64,000 nt of DNA from CAZFLD01 sp964519835 (GTDB lineage Bacteria > Spirochaetota > Spirochaetia > DSM-27196 > CAZFLD01): the NCBI GenBank assembly GCA_964519835.1, contig CAZFLD010000016.1, forward strand, positions 1 through 64,000. The letters run 5' to 3'. Positions within the stretch are counted from its first letter, which is position 1, and each line of letters begins with the position of its first letter. Below are positions 17,582 to 26,219 of this stretch, piece by piece. The position numbers and the translations under genes were made by a program. A model generated the notes under the pieces. The model saw only the letters and a program-made list of their open reading frames with translations. It had not been told where the DNA came from and did no database searches.

Positions 17582-18547
17582 CTATGCCCCGGCGGCGGCG
17601 CGCCGGATGGTCTCCAAACATCGCAGGGCGCCGATCTGGTAGTAGGATTCTCCTGGATACATAATGATGTGCTTGATGTTCATCTTGAGGTTGTAGATCG
17701 CCACGCGTGTCTCGAAGCCGTCGTCCACATCGTAGGCGCTGCGGTAGATTTCGAGGAAGTTACGGTCTGCTACGCCGAAGAGCATCGCAAAAGAAATCTC
17801 GCGAGCGTAGTCCGCGAAAAATCCGGGAATGTCGATAAACCCCGTAACACGAGGCGGGTCCGCCTCGGCGTCGATCATGACGTTGCCGCTCCAGATATCG
17901 TAGTGGGTCATTACCGGCACCGTCACTTGTGACAAAAAGTGCGCGAGCTCGGGACGAATCTCCCGCGCGCCCTCCAGAACCGGCTCCGGCACCACGGCGG
18001 CGGACTCGGCCTCGGATAGTACGGTATCAAAGCGAGGCAACCAGAACTCACTCCACGCTTCGTGCCGATCCTCCGGATGCAACTCCACGCCGCCGAAACC
18101 TATCCCCCGTCTTGCGTGCAATTCCACCACACACTCGGCTATCTCGCGGATAATGCGCCTTCGTTCGCCGTAGTTCAGAAGACCAAGGCACTGGTGCATA
18201 ACCTCGCCCGGAAGACGAGTCATAACCAACGCGGTGCCGGGGATGTGCGTGCCGTGATCTAGAAACAGGGGCTCGGGCACCGGCATATCACTCCGCTCCG
18301 CAAACTCCCTGAGGACCAAAAACTCCCGAGCAATCCGCCCATCATCATCGTGGGGGCTAATCTTGATGACGATCTTGGTACCCCCGGCATCCACCGCGAT
18401 CACCCGATTCCAGCAACCGCCGGTTAGGATGGTATAGCCTACGACGTGCACGTTCTCGCCGAGGGCCTCGCCCGCGAGATGGCTTAAGGCCCGGTCCGAA
18501 AGAAAGGGATCAATTCGGCTATTGAGGAGCTCTTCTTGAACGTTCAC
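17582..18547 (-). CDS. Aminoglycoside-phosphotransferase-fold kinase
   Basis: 321 residues, GTG 18547 overlapping the upstream stop by 4 bp. APH-family fold: nucleotide-binding Lys in TKIVIKISPHDDD, catalytic Asp in THYDIWSGNVMID and metal Asp in VTGFIDIPGFFADYA. Such proteins phosphorylate small hydroxylated metabolites; substrate unknown and resistance to antibiotics should not be assumed. It is coupled to a receiver/PAS/histidine kinase gene, an unusual partner, so its product may be linked to that signalling pathway. The 100 bp after it hold nothing recognisable. Confidence 0.82.
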   Translation of the reverse strand: MNVQEELLNSRIDPFLSDRALSHLAGEALGENVHVVGYTILTGGCWNRVIAVDAGGTKIVIKISPHDDDGRIAREFLVLREFAERSDMPVPEPLFLDHGTHIPGTALVMTRLPGEVMHQCLGLLNYGERRRIIREIAECVVELHARRGIGFGGVELHPEDRHEAWSEFWLPRFDTVLSEAESAAVVPEPVLEGAREIRPELAHFLSQVTVPVMTHYDIWSGNVMIDAEADPPRVTGFIDIPGFFADYAREISFAMLFGVADRNFLEIYRSAYDVDDGFETRVAIYNLKMNIKHIIMYPGESYYQIGALRCLETIRRAAAGA

Positions 18548-19929
18548 GTTTCCGCGGGGATTGTGAGCACAAAACGAGCGCCGTCGCCGGAGGAAATATC
18601 GAGCGTCGCTTTGAGCTGCTGAGCGAAGCTGTCGATAAGCGTCAGGCCCAGTGATTGACGTTCGCTCTTGAGCACACTTTCGGGAAGCCCGGGTCCGTTG
18701 TCGGCAAATTCGAACCTAACGGTGTCGCCTTCGCCCTGAAGTGCAATGTGAAGTTGGAAGTCTTTGGTTTGCGGCGCGGCATGGCGAAAGGCATTGGTCA
18801 TGAGCTCCGCCAGGATCAAGCCGAGTACCACCGTGGTCTTTGGACCCAGGCCGACTTCTTCGAGGGAGAGATGTAACTCCGCCTTGTTGTCATGGCTGCT
18901 CAGGTCGAGAAGATCACCTACCAAGTCTTTGATGTACTCGGCGGTGGAAATCCTCTCCACACCCGTTGCGTTTCGGTACAGGCGGTCGTGGACCCGCAGG
19001 ATTGCCCCGAGATGTGCCTCCGCCTCTTCAAGCGCCTTTTGGGTCTCCGGCAGTTGCGCCGCATCCCGTTGCAGGGACAGGTAGCTGGCCACGGTAAACA
19101 GATTGTTTTTTACCCGGTGATGAATCTCACGAATAAGAGCGTCGCGATCATCGATCGCCTTTTCCATGGACTTTTGGGCCGCGTCCGCCTCCGTCACGTC
19201 ACGGAGGAGAAACAATGACACGCTCCTGTCGTGGTCGTAGATCCGCTGCCGCCGAGCCTCGAATACACGCCCCCGGTGCTCCGTCCGCTTTGTCTCGCCA
19301 TCCGATATCTCGACGAGGTGGGGGGCGACCGCGGAGAGATTCTTTCCCAAGGCGTCCCGCAGCGTAGACCCAAACATCGCCAAGCCGGCCGCGTTGCTGC
19401 CGATGAGGTCCCCCGCCGCCGTGGCGAGGATAACACCCTCCTGCATGCCGTCGATGGCGGAACGTAGCTGCCGATTCTCCCACAGCAACTCCTGGCTGAT
19501 CCGGCGGTGATGCAGCGATTCCAAACCAAAAACGCCGGTCGGTTTCGCCCTCCGGTCGATCGCGGCAATTGCCTGGGACAGGACGTCGGCCATTGCCGTG
19601 GACCGGTTCTTGGCGACATGGGCGTCCGCGGGAATCTTCAGGACCTCGTCCTCCGCCTCGCGGGCTATTGCCGAAACCAGTATCACTTTTATTTGCGACC
19701 ACTCCGGCTCTGAGCGGATAATCCGACAAAGAGTCGCACCGTCAACGTTCGGCATGACCAAGTCAGTTACGACTAGATCGTACGACTGGTCGATAAGTCG
19801 GTGAATTGCCTCTACGCCGGATGCCACGGTGTCCACGGCATCCCCTCGCGACTCGAAAAAGGCACGATAGAGCTCCTGGAATACAGGATCGTTTTCTACT
19901 GTGAGGACTCGACGATGGTTTTGCGGCAC
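18544..19929 (-). CDS. Receiver-PAS-HisKA_2 hybrid kinase
   Basis: About 461 residues from GTG 19929 (an in-frame ATG ~40 nt further upstream is possible, but adds a non-conserved basic stretch). Receiver domain about 1-115 (RVLTVENDPVFQ, phosphorylated Asp in DLVVTDLVMPNVDG, Lys in HVAKNRS), a PAS domain (IDGMQEGVILATAAGD), then HisKA_2 box IREIHHRVKNNLFTVAS with His270 and an intact ATPase domain (LAELMTNAFRHA, FADNGPGLPES, LGLTLID). No membrane segment, so it is a cytosolic relay that receives phosphate at its own N-terminus. Divergent from the sigma factor remnant, coupled to the APH-fold kinase. Confidence 0.85.
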   Translation of the reverse strand: MPQNHRRVLTVENDPVFQELYRAFFESRGDAVDTVASGVEAIHRLIDQSYDLVVTDLVMPNVDGATLCRIIRSEPEWSQIKVILVSAIAREAEDEVLKIPADAHVAKNRSTAMADVLSQAIAAIDRRAKPTGVFGLESLHHRRISQELLWENRQLRSAIDGMQEGVILATAAGDLIGSNAAGLAMFGSTLRDALGKNLSAVAPHLVEISDGETKRTEHRGRVFEARRQRIYDHDRSVSLFLLRDVTEADAAQKSMEKAIDDRDALIREIHHRVKNNLFTVASYLSLQRDAAQLPETQKALEEAEAHLGAILRVHDRLYRNATGVERISTAEYIKDLVGDLLDLSSHDNKAELHLSLEEVGLGPKTTVVLGLILAELMTNAFRHAAPQTKDFQLHIALQGEGDTVRFEFADNGPGLPESVLKSERQSLGLTLIDSFAQQLKATLDISSGDGARFVLTIPAET

Positions 19930-20056
19930 GAGTACAAGGTATCTCCAAAAAGAACGGTTGGTCCAGGGCATTGTCACCCGGACGGGTCGAGGTGCGGGTG
20001 TTTTTTTGATCGTGTACACCAAAACTGCATTCCGTTCGTCAATACTGGGGAGCGCG

Positions 20057-20501
20057 ATGAGTGACGACGACCAACGGCAACACAGCGAAGCCAGGCGCCG
20101 CTTAGAGAAGGCTTACAAGAGCCAAAAACCGCGGTTGATGGCACGACTCCGGGCGGCAGGGCGCACCCTCGAGGAGGCGGAGGATCTGGTGCACGACGTG
20201 TATGCCGAGACCATGGAGCGCCTCCCAATTGTCGCGGGCATCTACAATCTGCCGGCGTGGATCAACTCGCTGTTTGCCAAGCGGCTAATCGACTTGTGGC
20301 GCCACGAGAAGGTGCGGGAACGATGCGCTATCGGCGCTGCCGGCGACGCAGAGGCGGGTCATCGAGGCACGGGTCTTCGGCGGCCTTACGTTCCGGGAGA
20401 TTTCGCAGCGAACCGGCGAAGGCATAGACACACTGACCGCCCGGAAGCGTTACGCACTAAAGAACCTGTCGCGCGCGCTCCGGTACTGGATAGAAAACTA
20501 A
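20057..20501 (+). pseudogene. ECF sigma factor broken by deletion and frameshift
   Basis: ATG 20057 after GGGGAG. Region 2 is intact (AEDLVHDVYAETMERLP, then YNLPAWINSLFAKRLIDLWR), but at about 20310 the frame shifts and region 4 continues in another frame (LPATQRRVIEARVFGGLTFR, EISQRTGEGIDTLTARKRYA) to the stop at 20499-20501. The normal linker between regions 2 and 4 is missing, so this is a deletion rather than a one-base sequencing error. The downstream membrane protein, the usual partner in such loci, remains intact. Confidence 0.75.
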
Positions 20502-20522
20502 ACTACCTAGAGGAGGAGAGAA

Positions 20523-20903
20523 ATGGGAAACGACGAAGACGCATGGTGGGAAGAACGTACCCTGCCTCAAAAGATCTTTATGGGTAGCGGCTTTGGCATA
20601 CTAGGCGTCGGTTTCCTGGCGTTGGTCGGGTTTGTAACGATGTCGCTCTGGAACGTTTTGATGCCCGAGATATTCGGGCTCAAGACTATCACCTACTGGC
20701 AGACCTGGGGCCTCCTTATCTTGAGTTGTATCTTTTTCAAGAACTTCGGCTCCGGGAGCAACAGCAGCAACAAAAGAAAGGAGCGGAAGCGCTCGGCACC
20801 GCTCGAACGCCGAATCCGTCCGTCTGCGATAGTGATCACAACGGGTGTCCGGTACATGCGTGGCGTCGGAAGGTCCGGTAGTCTACTCTTCCTTCGGGGA
20901 TAA
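20523..20903 (+). CDS. Small membrane protein paired with ECF sigma factor
   Basis: ATG 20523 preceded by GAGGAGGAGAG. About 126 residues; two hydrophobic segments (residues ~22-47 and ~58-75) with the conserved core LMPEIFGLKTITYWQTWGLL, then a basic tail. Proteins with this core are commonly encoded next to ECF sigma factors and may sense envelope stress, but their function is not established to me. The last ~35 residues look unlike the family and overlap the end of the convergent MFS gene by 21 bp, so the C-terminus may be altered by a frameshift. Confidence 0.7.
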   Translation: MGNDEDAWWEERTLPQKIFMGSGFGILGVGFLALVGFVTMSLWNVLMPEIFGLKTITYWQTWGLLILSCIFFKNFGSGSNSSNKRKERKRSAPLERRIRPSAIVITTGVRYMRGVGRSGSLLFLRG

Positions 20904-22190
20904 GAGCCTCCGGTCCCGGTCACGCACCGCCGGAAAAAAGGTTGCCACAAACAGGACTTGAAGCACGGCGGGCACCACAAAGGCCGCCGTGAGTCCCGCG
21001 TACTCGGCTAAGAACCCTACAAACCACTGAAAGAGTCCCGCCCCGATTGCTGCACCGATCGCCATCACCGCCGTAATGGTTCCCGCACGCTCAGGATCTC
21101 CGGCATTGAGCTCGCCCATGATATTCGGAAACACTCCGGACAGGCACAGACCTATCCAACCCAAGCATAGGTAGGCGGCCGGCGCGGCCTCTGCAAACAA
21201 AAAGACAACAACACCCGCGGCTCCCGTCAAACCCGAAACCGCAACCAAGAGCCGGCTCGAATAGCGTTCGCCCAATCGGCTGTGTAGGAATCGGCCGATC
21301 ATCATACAGACCCAGAGTATCGATAGGCCGCCCGACGCCATGGCGGGACTCAACGACAGCCGACGTTCAAGGTAGTACACAACCCAGCTCGAGATACCGA
21401 CTTCGGCGCCAACATAGAGCAGGAGGCTGACACCTCCCAACAGCACATAGCGTCGTTTTAGGACGACAAAAACACGGCCTAAGGCGCCGAGCTGTCGAGC
21501 CGCATCCCGGCCGCCCCCGCCGCCGCCGGCGGTCTGAACACGTGAACCATCTTTCTGAAAACCCGCGGCGGCGGTTTGCCGTAGGACGTCGTCTTGCTTC
21601 CTCGGAAAGCGGACCGAGAGGCCGGCGGCGAGTAATATGCCGGTGGGTATGACGGCGAAAAGCGGAATTGGTCGCCAGGCTCCGGTATGTTCGATGTAGA
21701 TGCCGATCAATAACGGGCCGATAAATGCGCCTACGCTAAAAAACATGTGAACGAGGTTCATAACCGCGTGGGGCTTGCGCCCGTCCTGTAGCAGCGTCGG
21801 CAGGACATTGGCACTTGTCTCCACAAACGAAGACCCAAAGTGCATAATAAAGTTGGCGGCAATGGCCACCACAAAGGCCGGCGCCAGGCCGAACAACACA
21901 AGCACCGCTACCTCGACGGCAAGTCCGACAACAAGAGCGGCCCGGGCATCGATGCGATCGATAATCGTCCCGGCAAATAGCGGTCCGACCACAAAGCCCA
22001 GAGACCCCATGCCCAGGAGGATACCGGTCACGCTCTCGCCGATCTCAAAGGTGCGCATCAGACTTGGTACCATTGGGCCGACAAGCAGCAGGATAATGCC
22101 ATGTTGAGCCATCGCGGCGTAGTTCAGCGCGACTACGGACTTATTCACCGGGGCCGCTCCGGGGGCTTGATCCTTGACTATCGCGCTCAA
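20883..22190 (-). CDS. Major facilitator superfamily transporter
   Basis: 435 residues from TTG 22190. Twelve hydrophobic segments in two halves with a central cytoplasmic loop (~residues 200-235, Gly/Ala-rich). The N-terminal half carries GPLFAGTIIDRIDARAAL, matching the loop 2-3 MFS signature. Resembles sugar or organic-acid permeases of the FucP/NarK-like group, but no substrate can be given. Divergent from a receiver/PAS/kinase gene with 155 bp between; one could regulate the other. Nothing in the gap resembles a strong operator. Confidence 0.85.
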   Translation of the reverse strand: MSAIVKDQAPGAAPVNKSVVALNYAAMAQHGIILLLVGPMVPSLMRTFEIGESVTGILLGMGSLGFVVGPLFAGTIIDRIDARAALVVGLAVEVAVLVLFGLAPAFVVAIAANFIMHFGSSFVETSANVLPTLLQDGRKPHAVMNLVHMFFSVGAFIGPLLIGIYIEHTGAWRPIPLFAVIPTGILLAAGLSVRFPRKQDDVLRQTAAAGFQKDGSRVQTAGGGGGGRDAARQLGALGRVFVVLKRRYVLLGGVSLLLYVGAEVGISSWVVYYLERRLSLSPAMASGGLSILWVCMMIGRFLHSRLGERYSSRLLVAVSGLTGAAGVVVFLFAEAAPAAYLCLGWIGLCLSGVFPNIMGELNAGDPERAGTITAVMAIGAAIGAGLFQWFVGFLAEYAGLTAAFVVPAVLQVLFVATFFPAVRDRDRRLLSPKEE

Positions 22191-22345
22191 GGTTTGTAAG
22201 AACTACCACATTGGCGAGTGTAGCCTGTCGGCCACGCGGAGACAAACGCCGCCGCGGGCACGGCGACACTGCGAACGCACGTCGGACGGCGGACGCAAAC
22301 GGCACGGTGGACACCAACCGGGCTGCGGATGGAAGCGACAAAACG

Positions 22346-24673
22346 ATGACAACAAAAAAGACGATTCTACTGGTCGAAGATGAGGCTATTGTCGCGCTCA
22401 ACGAGAAGGCGATTCTTGAACGGGCGGACTATTCGGTCGAGGCCACGTCCACAGGCGAGGCTGCGGTTGCCCTAATGGAGCACCGGACCGATATCGACCT
22501 TATTCTCATGGACATCGACCTGGGCACCGGGATCGACGGTACGCAGGCTGCGGCGGCGATACTTCTGGTGCGTGATCTCCCCATTGTGTTTCTGACCTCC
22601 CATTCGGAGAAAGACATGGTCGATAGGGCAAAAGGCATTACCCGCTACGGGTATGTTCTCAAGAGCTCCGGTGAGTTTGTGCTCCTCGAGTCCGTTGCCA
22701 TGGCATTCGAGCTCCACGCGGCCCATGCGCGACACCGTGCCGCCGAGGCGCGATACGCCCGGATCGCCGAACAGAGTACCGACGGCGCGGACATGGTCGA
22801 TGGCGTCAGTCTCACCTACGCATCGCCGGATAGCCGTGCGGGCCGTTTTCCCGATCAGGTTTACCGGCAAGTGATAGACGGCAGCCCGATCCTATTCGGC
22901 ATAAGCCGCCTGGATGACGGCGTGTACACCGAAGTCAACGACCAGTTTGTCGCTACCACCGGCTATTCACGAGCGGAGTTGGTTGGATCGAGCTCCGCCG
23001 ATCTAGGGCTGATTGACGCGCACCTTCGAAAACAGCTGGAGCTCGAGCTTGTCGAGACCGGCCGTGTCCACCACGCCGAGGTCAACCTCCGGACCAAGGA
23101 CGGCGGTATCCGGCCCTGCTTGCTCTTTGTGGACCTGGTCGACAATCGAGGTGATGCCCTTGTTCTTACTAGCGCTGTAGACCTCACGGAGCAAAAGGCC
23201 GCGGAAGCCGCCGCCGGCGCCAATGATCGCGCTCTGCGTGCCATGTTCGAGTTCGCGAACGTTGGTATGGCGGTAACAAAGCCCGACGGCACGATCCTTC
23301 GGACCAATGCCGAGTTTCAACGGATGCTTGGCTGTGAAGACCACGAGCTTGTTGGGCGCAGTGTGCAGGAGATCACGTTGGAGGAGGACTGGCAGGTCGA
23401 GGTGGAGCGAACCCACGCGGTGATGCGCGGCGAGCTTGACTCCGTCAGTTTTTACAAACGATACCGTAGGAAGGACGGCAGCCTCGCTCACGCGCGAGTC
23501 CACGTCTACGTCATCCGGGACTCGGAATCGGCGGTGCATACCGTGTTCGGCATCGTGGAGACGGTTGCGGAGTTCCCGCGCACTCAGGCGGCGGACGGTG
23601 ATTCCCACTATCTCAAGACCGAGTTGTACTCTCTTATCCAAAAGGACCCGGCCGTATTCGAGTTCCTGCAGGAGGGGTTTCTCGACGGTGTATGGTATTG
23701 GGACCTGGAAAACAGGGAGAATGAGTGGTTGAGCCCCGGATTCTGGGAGCTTTTTGGATACGATCCCAAGGAGATGCGACATACCCCCGCGGAGTGGCAG
23801 AGGCTAATATTCGCGGAGGACCGGAACGTGATTCTTGAGTGCGCTTCTGCGCACATCGACGACCCACGAAGCCCCTTCGAGGGTGTCGTACGTTACCGTC
23901 ACAAAGACGGTTCCACGGTCTGGGTTCAGGTTCGTGGCTTGGCCGTGCGGGACGGCCGTGGCAAGGCCATTCGCTTCCTTGGTGCCCACATCGACGTGAC
24001 CGCGATAAAGCGGGCGGAAGAAGATCTCCGACGCCACCTCGATGAAAAAAACGACCTCATGCGTGAGTTAAACCACCGTGTGAAAAACAACCTTGCGATG
24101 GTTTCCGCGCTTATCACCCTCAAAAACCAGTCCCTCGGTGACGCCGCCGACCTCTCGGACATCTCCGGACAGCTCAACGCCATCTTGCGATTGCACGAGC
24201 GACTCTCCTCCGAAGAGAACGGCGATGCCGTGGACGTTTCGAGCTATCTCCGTGAGGTCGTGGAGACTGCCGTTGGCGTCTACGGCGGCAGAGTCGTACA
24301 GGATCTCGAGGTGCCCGCGCTTATGCTGCCCTCGCGAACGGCAATCACGGTTGGTCTCCTGGTCAATGAGTTGGCCACCAATGCCGTCAAACACGGATTT
24401 GACACGACGGTGGTCAGCAAAGTGTCGCTCGTTGTTACACGGCAGGACGACAGAATCAGTTTGGAGTTCGCAAATTCCGGCGCCCCGATTCCGGACGAGA
24501 TTGATGTAAAAAAACCGGAAAGCATGGGTCTACGTCTAATCCACGCTTTGGTCGGACAGCTCGGAGGAGATCTCGAAATCCAAAAAGCGCCGGAACCGCG
24601 ATTCGCCGTGCAGTTCCCGGTGCCGCCTCCGGACGGCCCCGCGGCGTCTTATCGTCACGGAGACACCAAGTGA
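22346..24673 (+). CDS. Receiver-multi-PAS-HisKA_2 hybrid kinase
   Basis: About 775 residues from ATG 22346, where protein-like sequence starts. Receiver domain (ILLVEDEAIVALNEK; phospho-Asp in LILMDIDLGTGIDG; Lys in GYVLKSSGEF), a shortened PAS-like segment, then three PAS domains (around residues 180-290, 295-400 and 440-560), HisKA_2 box MRELNHRVKNNLAMVSALI with His577 and an ATPase domain (LLVNELATNAVKHGF). The G1 box reads FANSGAPIP, a variant without the usual DNG. An earlier TTG at 22211 is in frame and has TTGACT-17-TAAGAA upstream, but it would add a low-complexity Arg-rich extension. Soluble; no membrane segments. Confidence 0.82.
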   Translation: MTTKKTILLVEDEAIVALNEKAILERADYSVEATSTGEAAVALMEHRTDIDLILMDIDLGTGIDGTQAAAAILLVRDLPIVFLTSHSEKDMVDRAKGITRYGYVLKSSGEFVLLESVAMAFELHAAHARHRAAEARYARIAEQSTDGADMVDGVSLTYASPDSRAGRFPDQVYRQVIDGSPILFGISRLDDGVYTEVNDQFVATTGYSRAELVGSSSADLGLIDAHLRKQLELELVETGRVHHAEVNLRTKDGGIRPCLLFVDLVDNRGDALVLTSAVDLTEQKAAEAAAGANDRALRAMFEFANVGMAVTKPDGTILRTNAEFQRMLGCEDHELVGRSVQEITLEEDWQVEVERTHAVMRGELDSVSFYKRYRRKDGSLAHARVHVYVIRDSESAVHTVFGIVETVAEFPRTQAADGDSHYLKTELYSLIQKDPAVFEFLQEGFLDGVWYWDLENRENEWLSPGFWELFGYDPKEMRHTPAEWQRLIFAEDRNVILECASAHIDDPRSPFEGVVRYRHKDGSTVWVQVRGLAVRDGRGKAIRFLGAHIDVTAIKRAEEDLRRHLDEKNDLMRELNHRVKNNLAMVSALITLKNQSLGDAADLSDISGQLNAILRLHERLSSEENGDAVDVSSYLREVVETAVGVYGGRVVQDLEVPALMLPSRTAITVGLLVNELATNAVKHGFDTTVVSKVSLVVTRQDDRISLEFANSGAPIPDEIDVKKPESMGLRLIHALVGQLGGDLEIQKAPEPRFAVQFPVPPPDGPAASYRHGDTK

Positions 24674-24752
24674 GGCGCCCCACCAAGCGTATAGACGAAC
24701 AAAGGGCCGGCCCGGTGTCGGTTTGTGAGCCCCCTCGAGCCCGCCGGCTTAA

Positions 24753-25667
24753 TCACCTGAGGCGCTCCACGGCGAGTTCCTGTAAGCTCTCTCGGACATC
24801 GTCCATCGATTGAAGGTACAGGAGCCCCGCCCCTTCGAGGTCTTCTACCATCGGCTCGGGCATGCGGCCCCCGAAGTACACGGGAATGGTATCGGCGGTC
24901 AACGATCTGAGTCGACCGGCGGCGTCCACGGCATCAAAGTCATAGAGGTCGCTATTGAGCACGATTACGTAGGCCTTTGGGTCAACTTCTTCTCCGACGT
25001 CCGCGACCTCTTCGGGCAGAATGCAGGTTCCAACGACAATTGGATTCCAGCCGGCTGCATGGGCGTGAACGGCCGATGTAACAAGACCGATGTCCTGCCC
25101 GTCACCCAAGGGCGAGAGGAGCAGGGCGTTGGGTCGCTTGCCCGCACCGTCCGTAGGTACGAGCAGCTTCGAGAGGAGCGTCCGAAGGGAGAATGCCAGA
25201 AACTGCCGGTGAATCTGCCGCAATGAGCCTTCCTTTACCAACTCGTGAACTCGGTGTTGAAGCGGGAAGACAATCTTATCGGCGATCTCCAGGCGGCCGA
25301 GGCTTGCCGTAACCGTTTCCAGGTGCCGGTATAGCAAGCCGTAGTCGAGGCGCTCGATGGCTGCAATCGCGCGCGCGTCCGGTCCGGTCTTGGCGGAGCG
25401 CAGCCGCGCGTTGGTCTGTGCGGCGTCTTCCTCACGCGCCATCCCATAAAGCTGCTCCAAGGTGAGGTCGACAATCTGGCCGATTCTGTATCCCGCGCTG
25501 ATAAGTTGTGAGAACAGAGACAAGCGATTGGTCAACTCCGCGGAGTAACACCGGCGGCCTATCTCGTCCCTTTCCGGTTTAATCCCTGCGTAACGCCGTT
25601 CCCACGCCCGGAGCGTCGCTTCGGTAATACCGGTACGGCGGGCGACGACCTTAATTGGATACGACAT
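24753..25667 (-). CDS. MerR-type regulator with B12-binding-like C-terminal domain
   Basis: 304 residues from ATG 25667. The N-terminal winged helix (SYPIKVVARRTGITEATLRA, WERRYAGIKPERDEIGRR) matches the MerR/CarH-LitR group. The middle helical bundle (about 90-180) is followed by a Rossmann-like domain around 180-300 (PNALLLSPLGDGQDIGLVTS). In true cobalamin sensors this position carries D/E-x-H-x-x-G; here it is DGQDIG, so the His ligand is replaced by Gln. It may use a different ligand or none. The target is unknown; CarH-like proteins often control light-response or carotenoid genes. Convergent with the kinase gene, gap 79 bp. Confidence 0.82.
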   Translation of the reverse strand: MSYPIKVVARRTGITEATLRAWERRYAGIKPERDEIGRRCYSAELTNRLSLFSQLISAGYRIGQIVDLTLEQLYGMAREEDAAQTNARLRSAKTGPDARAIAAIERLDYGLLYRHLETVTASLGRLEIADKIVFPLQHRVHELVKEGSLRQIHRQFLAFSLRTLLSKLLVPTDGAGKRPNALLLSPLGDGQDIGLVTSAVHAHAAGWNPIVVGTCILPEEVADVGEEVDPKAYVIVLNSDLYDFDAVDAAGRLRSLTADTIPVYFGGRMPEPMVEDLEGAGLLYLQSMDDVRESLQELAVERLR

Positions 25668-25699
25668 CTCCCGGATACTATAATAAAAACCCGGCGCCT

Positions 25700-26110
25700 T
25701 GGTCTGTAGCAGTGGCCCCTGACCGTCCGGCTGCTCCTGACCGTCCGGCTGGCCCCGGTTGCCCGGCCGCCTCGGCTCGATTGATGTTGCGCGGCAGGTG
25801 GATCCCAAACGCGCCGGGGCCGGGAGGACCCCGCAGAGCCGGTTCGGTACGTCACAAACGGCTCAAAGATCCGGTCTTGGAGCTCCTCGGGCCTGCCGAA
25901 TCCTTCATCGCGGACGGCGATGATTATCTCATCGCGAGAGTGGTCGTAAGGGTACTGCACCCGCAGCTCGTTGTGACCGAACAGCCGGCCGATCCGCTCG
26001 ACCCACTCTCCAGCGAAGCAAACACCCACAGATACCACTTGAAGGTCGACTTGCTCTTGGTGGTCTCGAAGACATTCCACCTCGTCTCATCGGCTCGCCC
26101 GGGACGCATG
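25700..26110 (-). pseudogene. Fragment of a histidine kinase ATPase domain
   Basis: Fills the gap 25668-26219. A minus frame gives IIIAVRDEGFGRPEELQDRI followed by FEPFVTYRTGSAG, the G1/F boxes of a HATPase domain. The frame then shifts and continues GAFGIHLPRNINRAEAAG, the G2 region. The H box and N box are missing, and further upstream only an uncertain open frame remains. No start codon or promoter could be assigned. Confidence 0.6.
25717..25752. repeat. Two-copy 18-bp repeat within kinase remnant
   Basis: ccctgaccgtccggctgc and tcctgaccgtccggctgg lie head to tail (25717-25734, 25735-25752), with a degenerate third copy after them. Read on the minus strand it encodes a short AAGRSG repeat, so it may have been a coding linker at the end of the dead kinase. 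Confidence 0.7.
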
Positions 26111-26219
26111 GGCGAGCAGGCCGCGTCGCGGCCGACCAGCCACCACGAGCTACCGCGTCACTATGGCGACTCTTCCAGTAGGCGATATCGACCTTCAGCT
26201 CTATGGGAGAAACGAACGT

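Noticed and set aside
17582..18547. Antibiotic resistance gene
   Set aside because: The fold is that of aminoglycoside phosphotransferases, but the family acts on many metabolites and nothing here indicates a drug substrate.
24674..24752. Terminator between the hybrid kinase and MerR gene
   Set aside because: GC-rich short inverted repeats exist, but no stem of convincing length or T-run.
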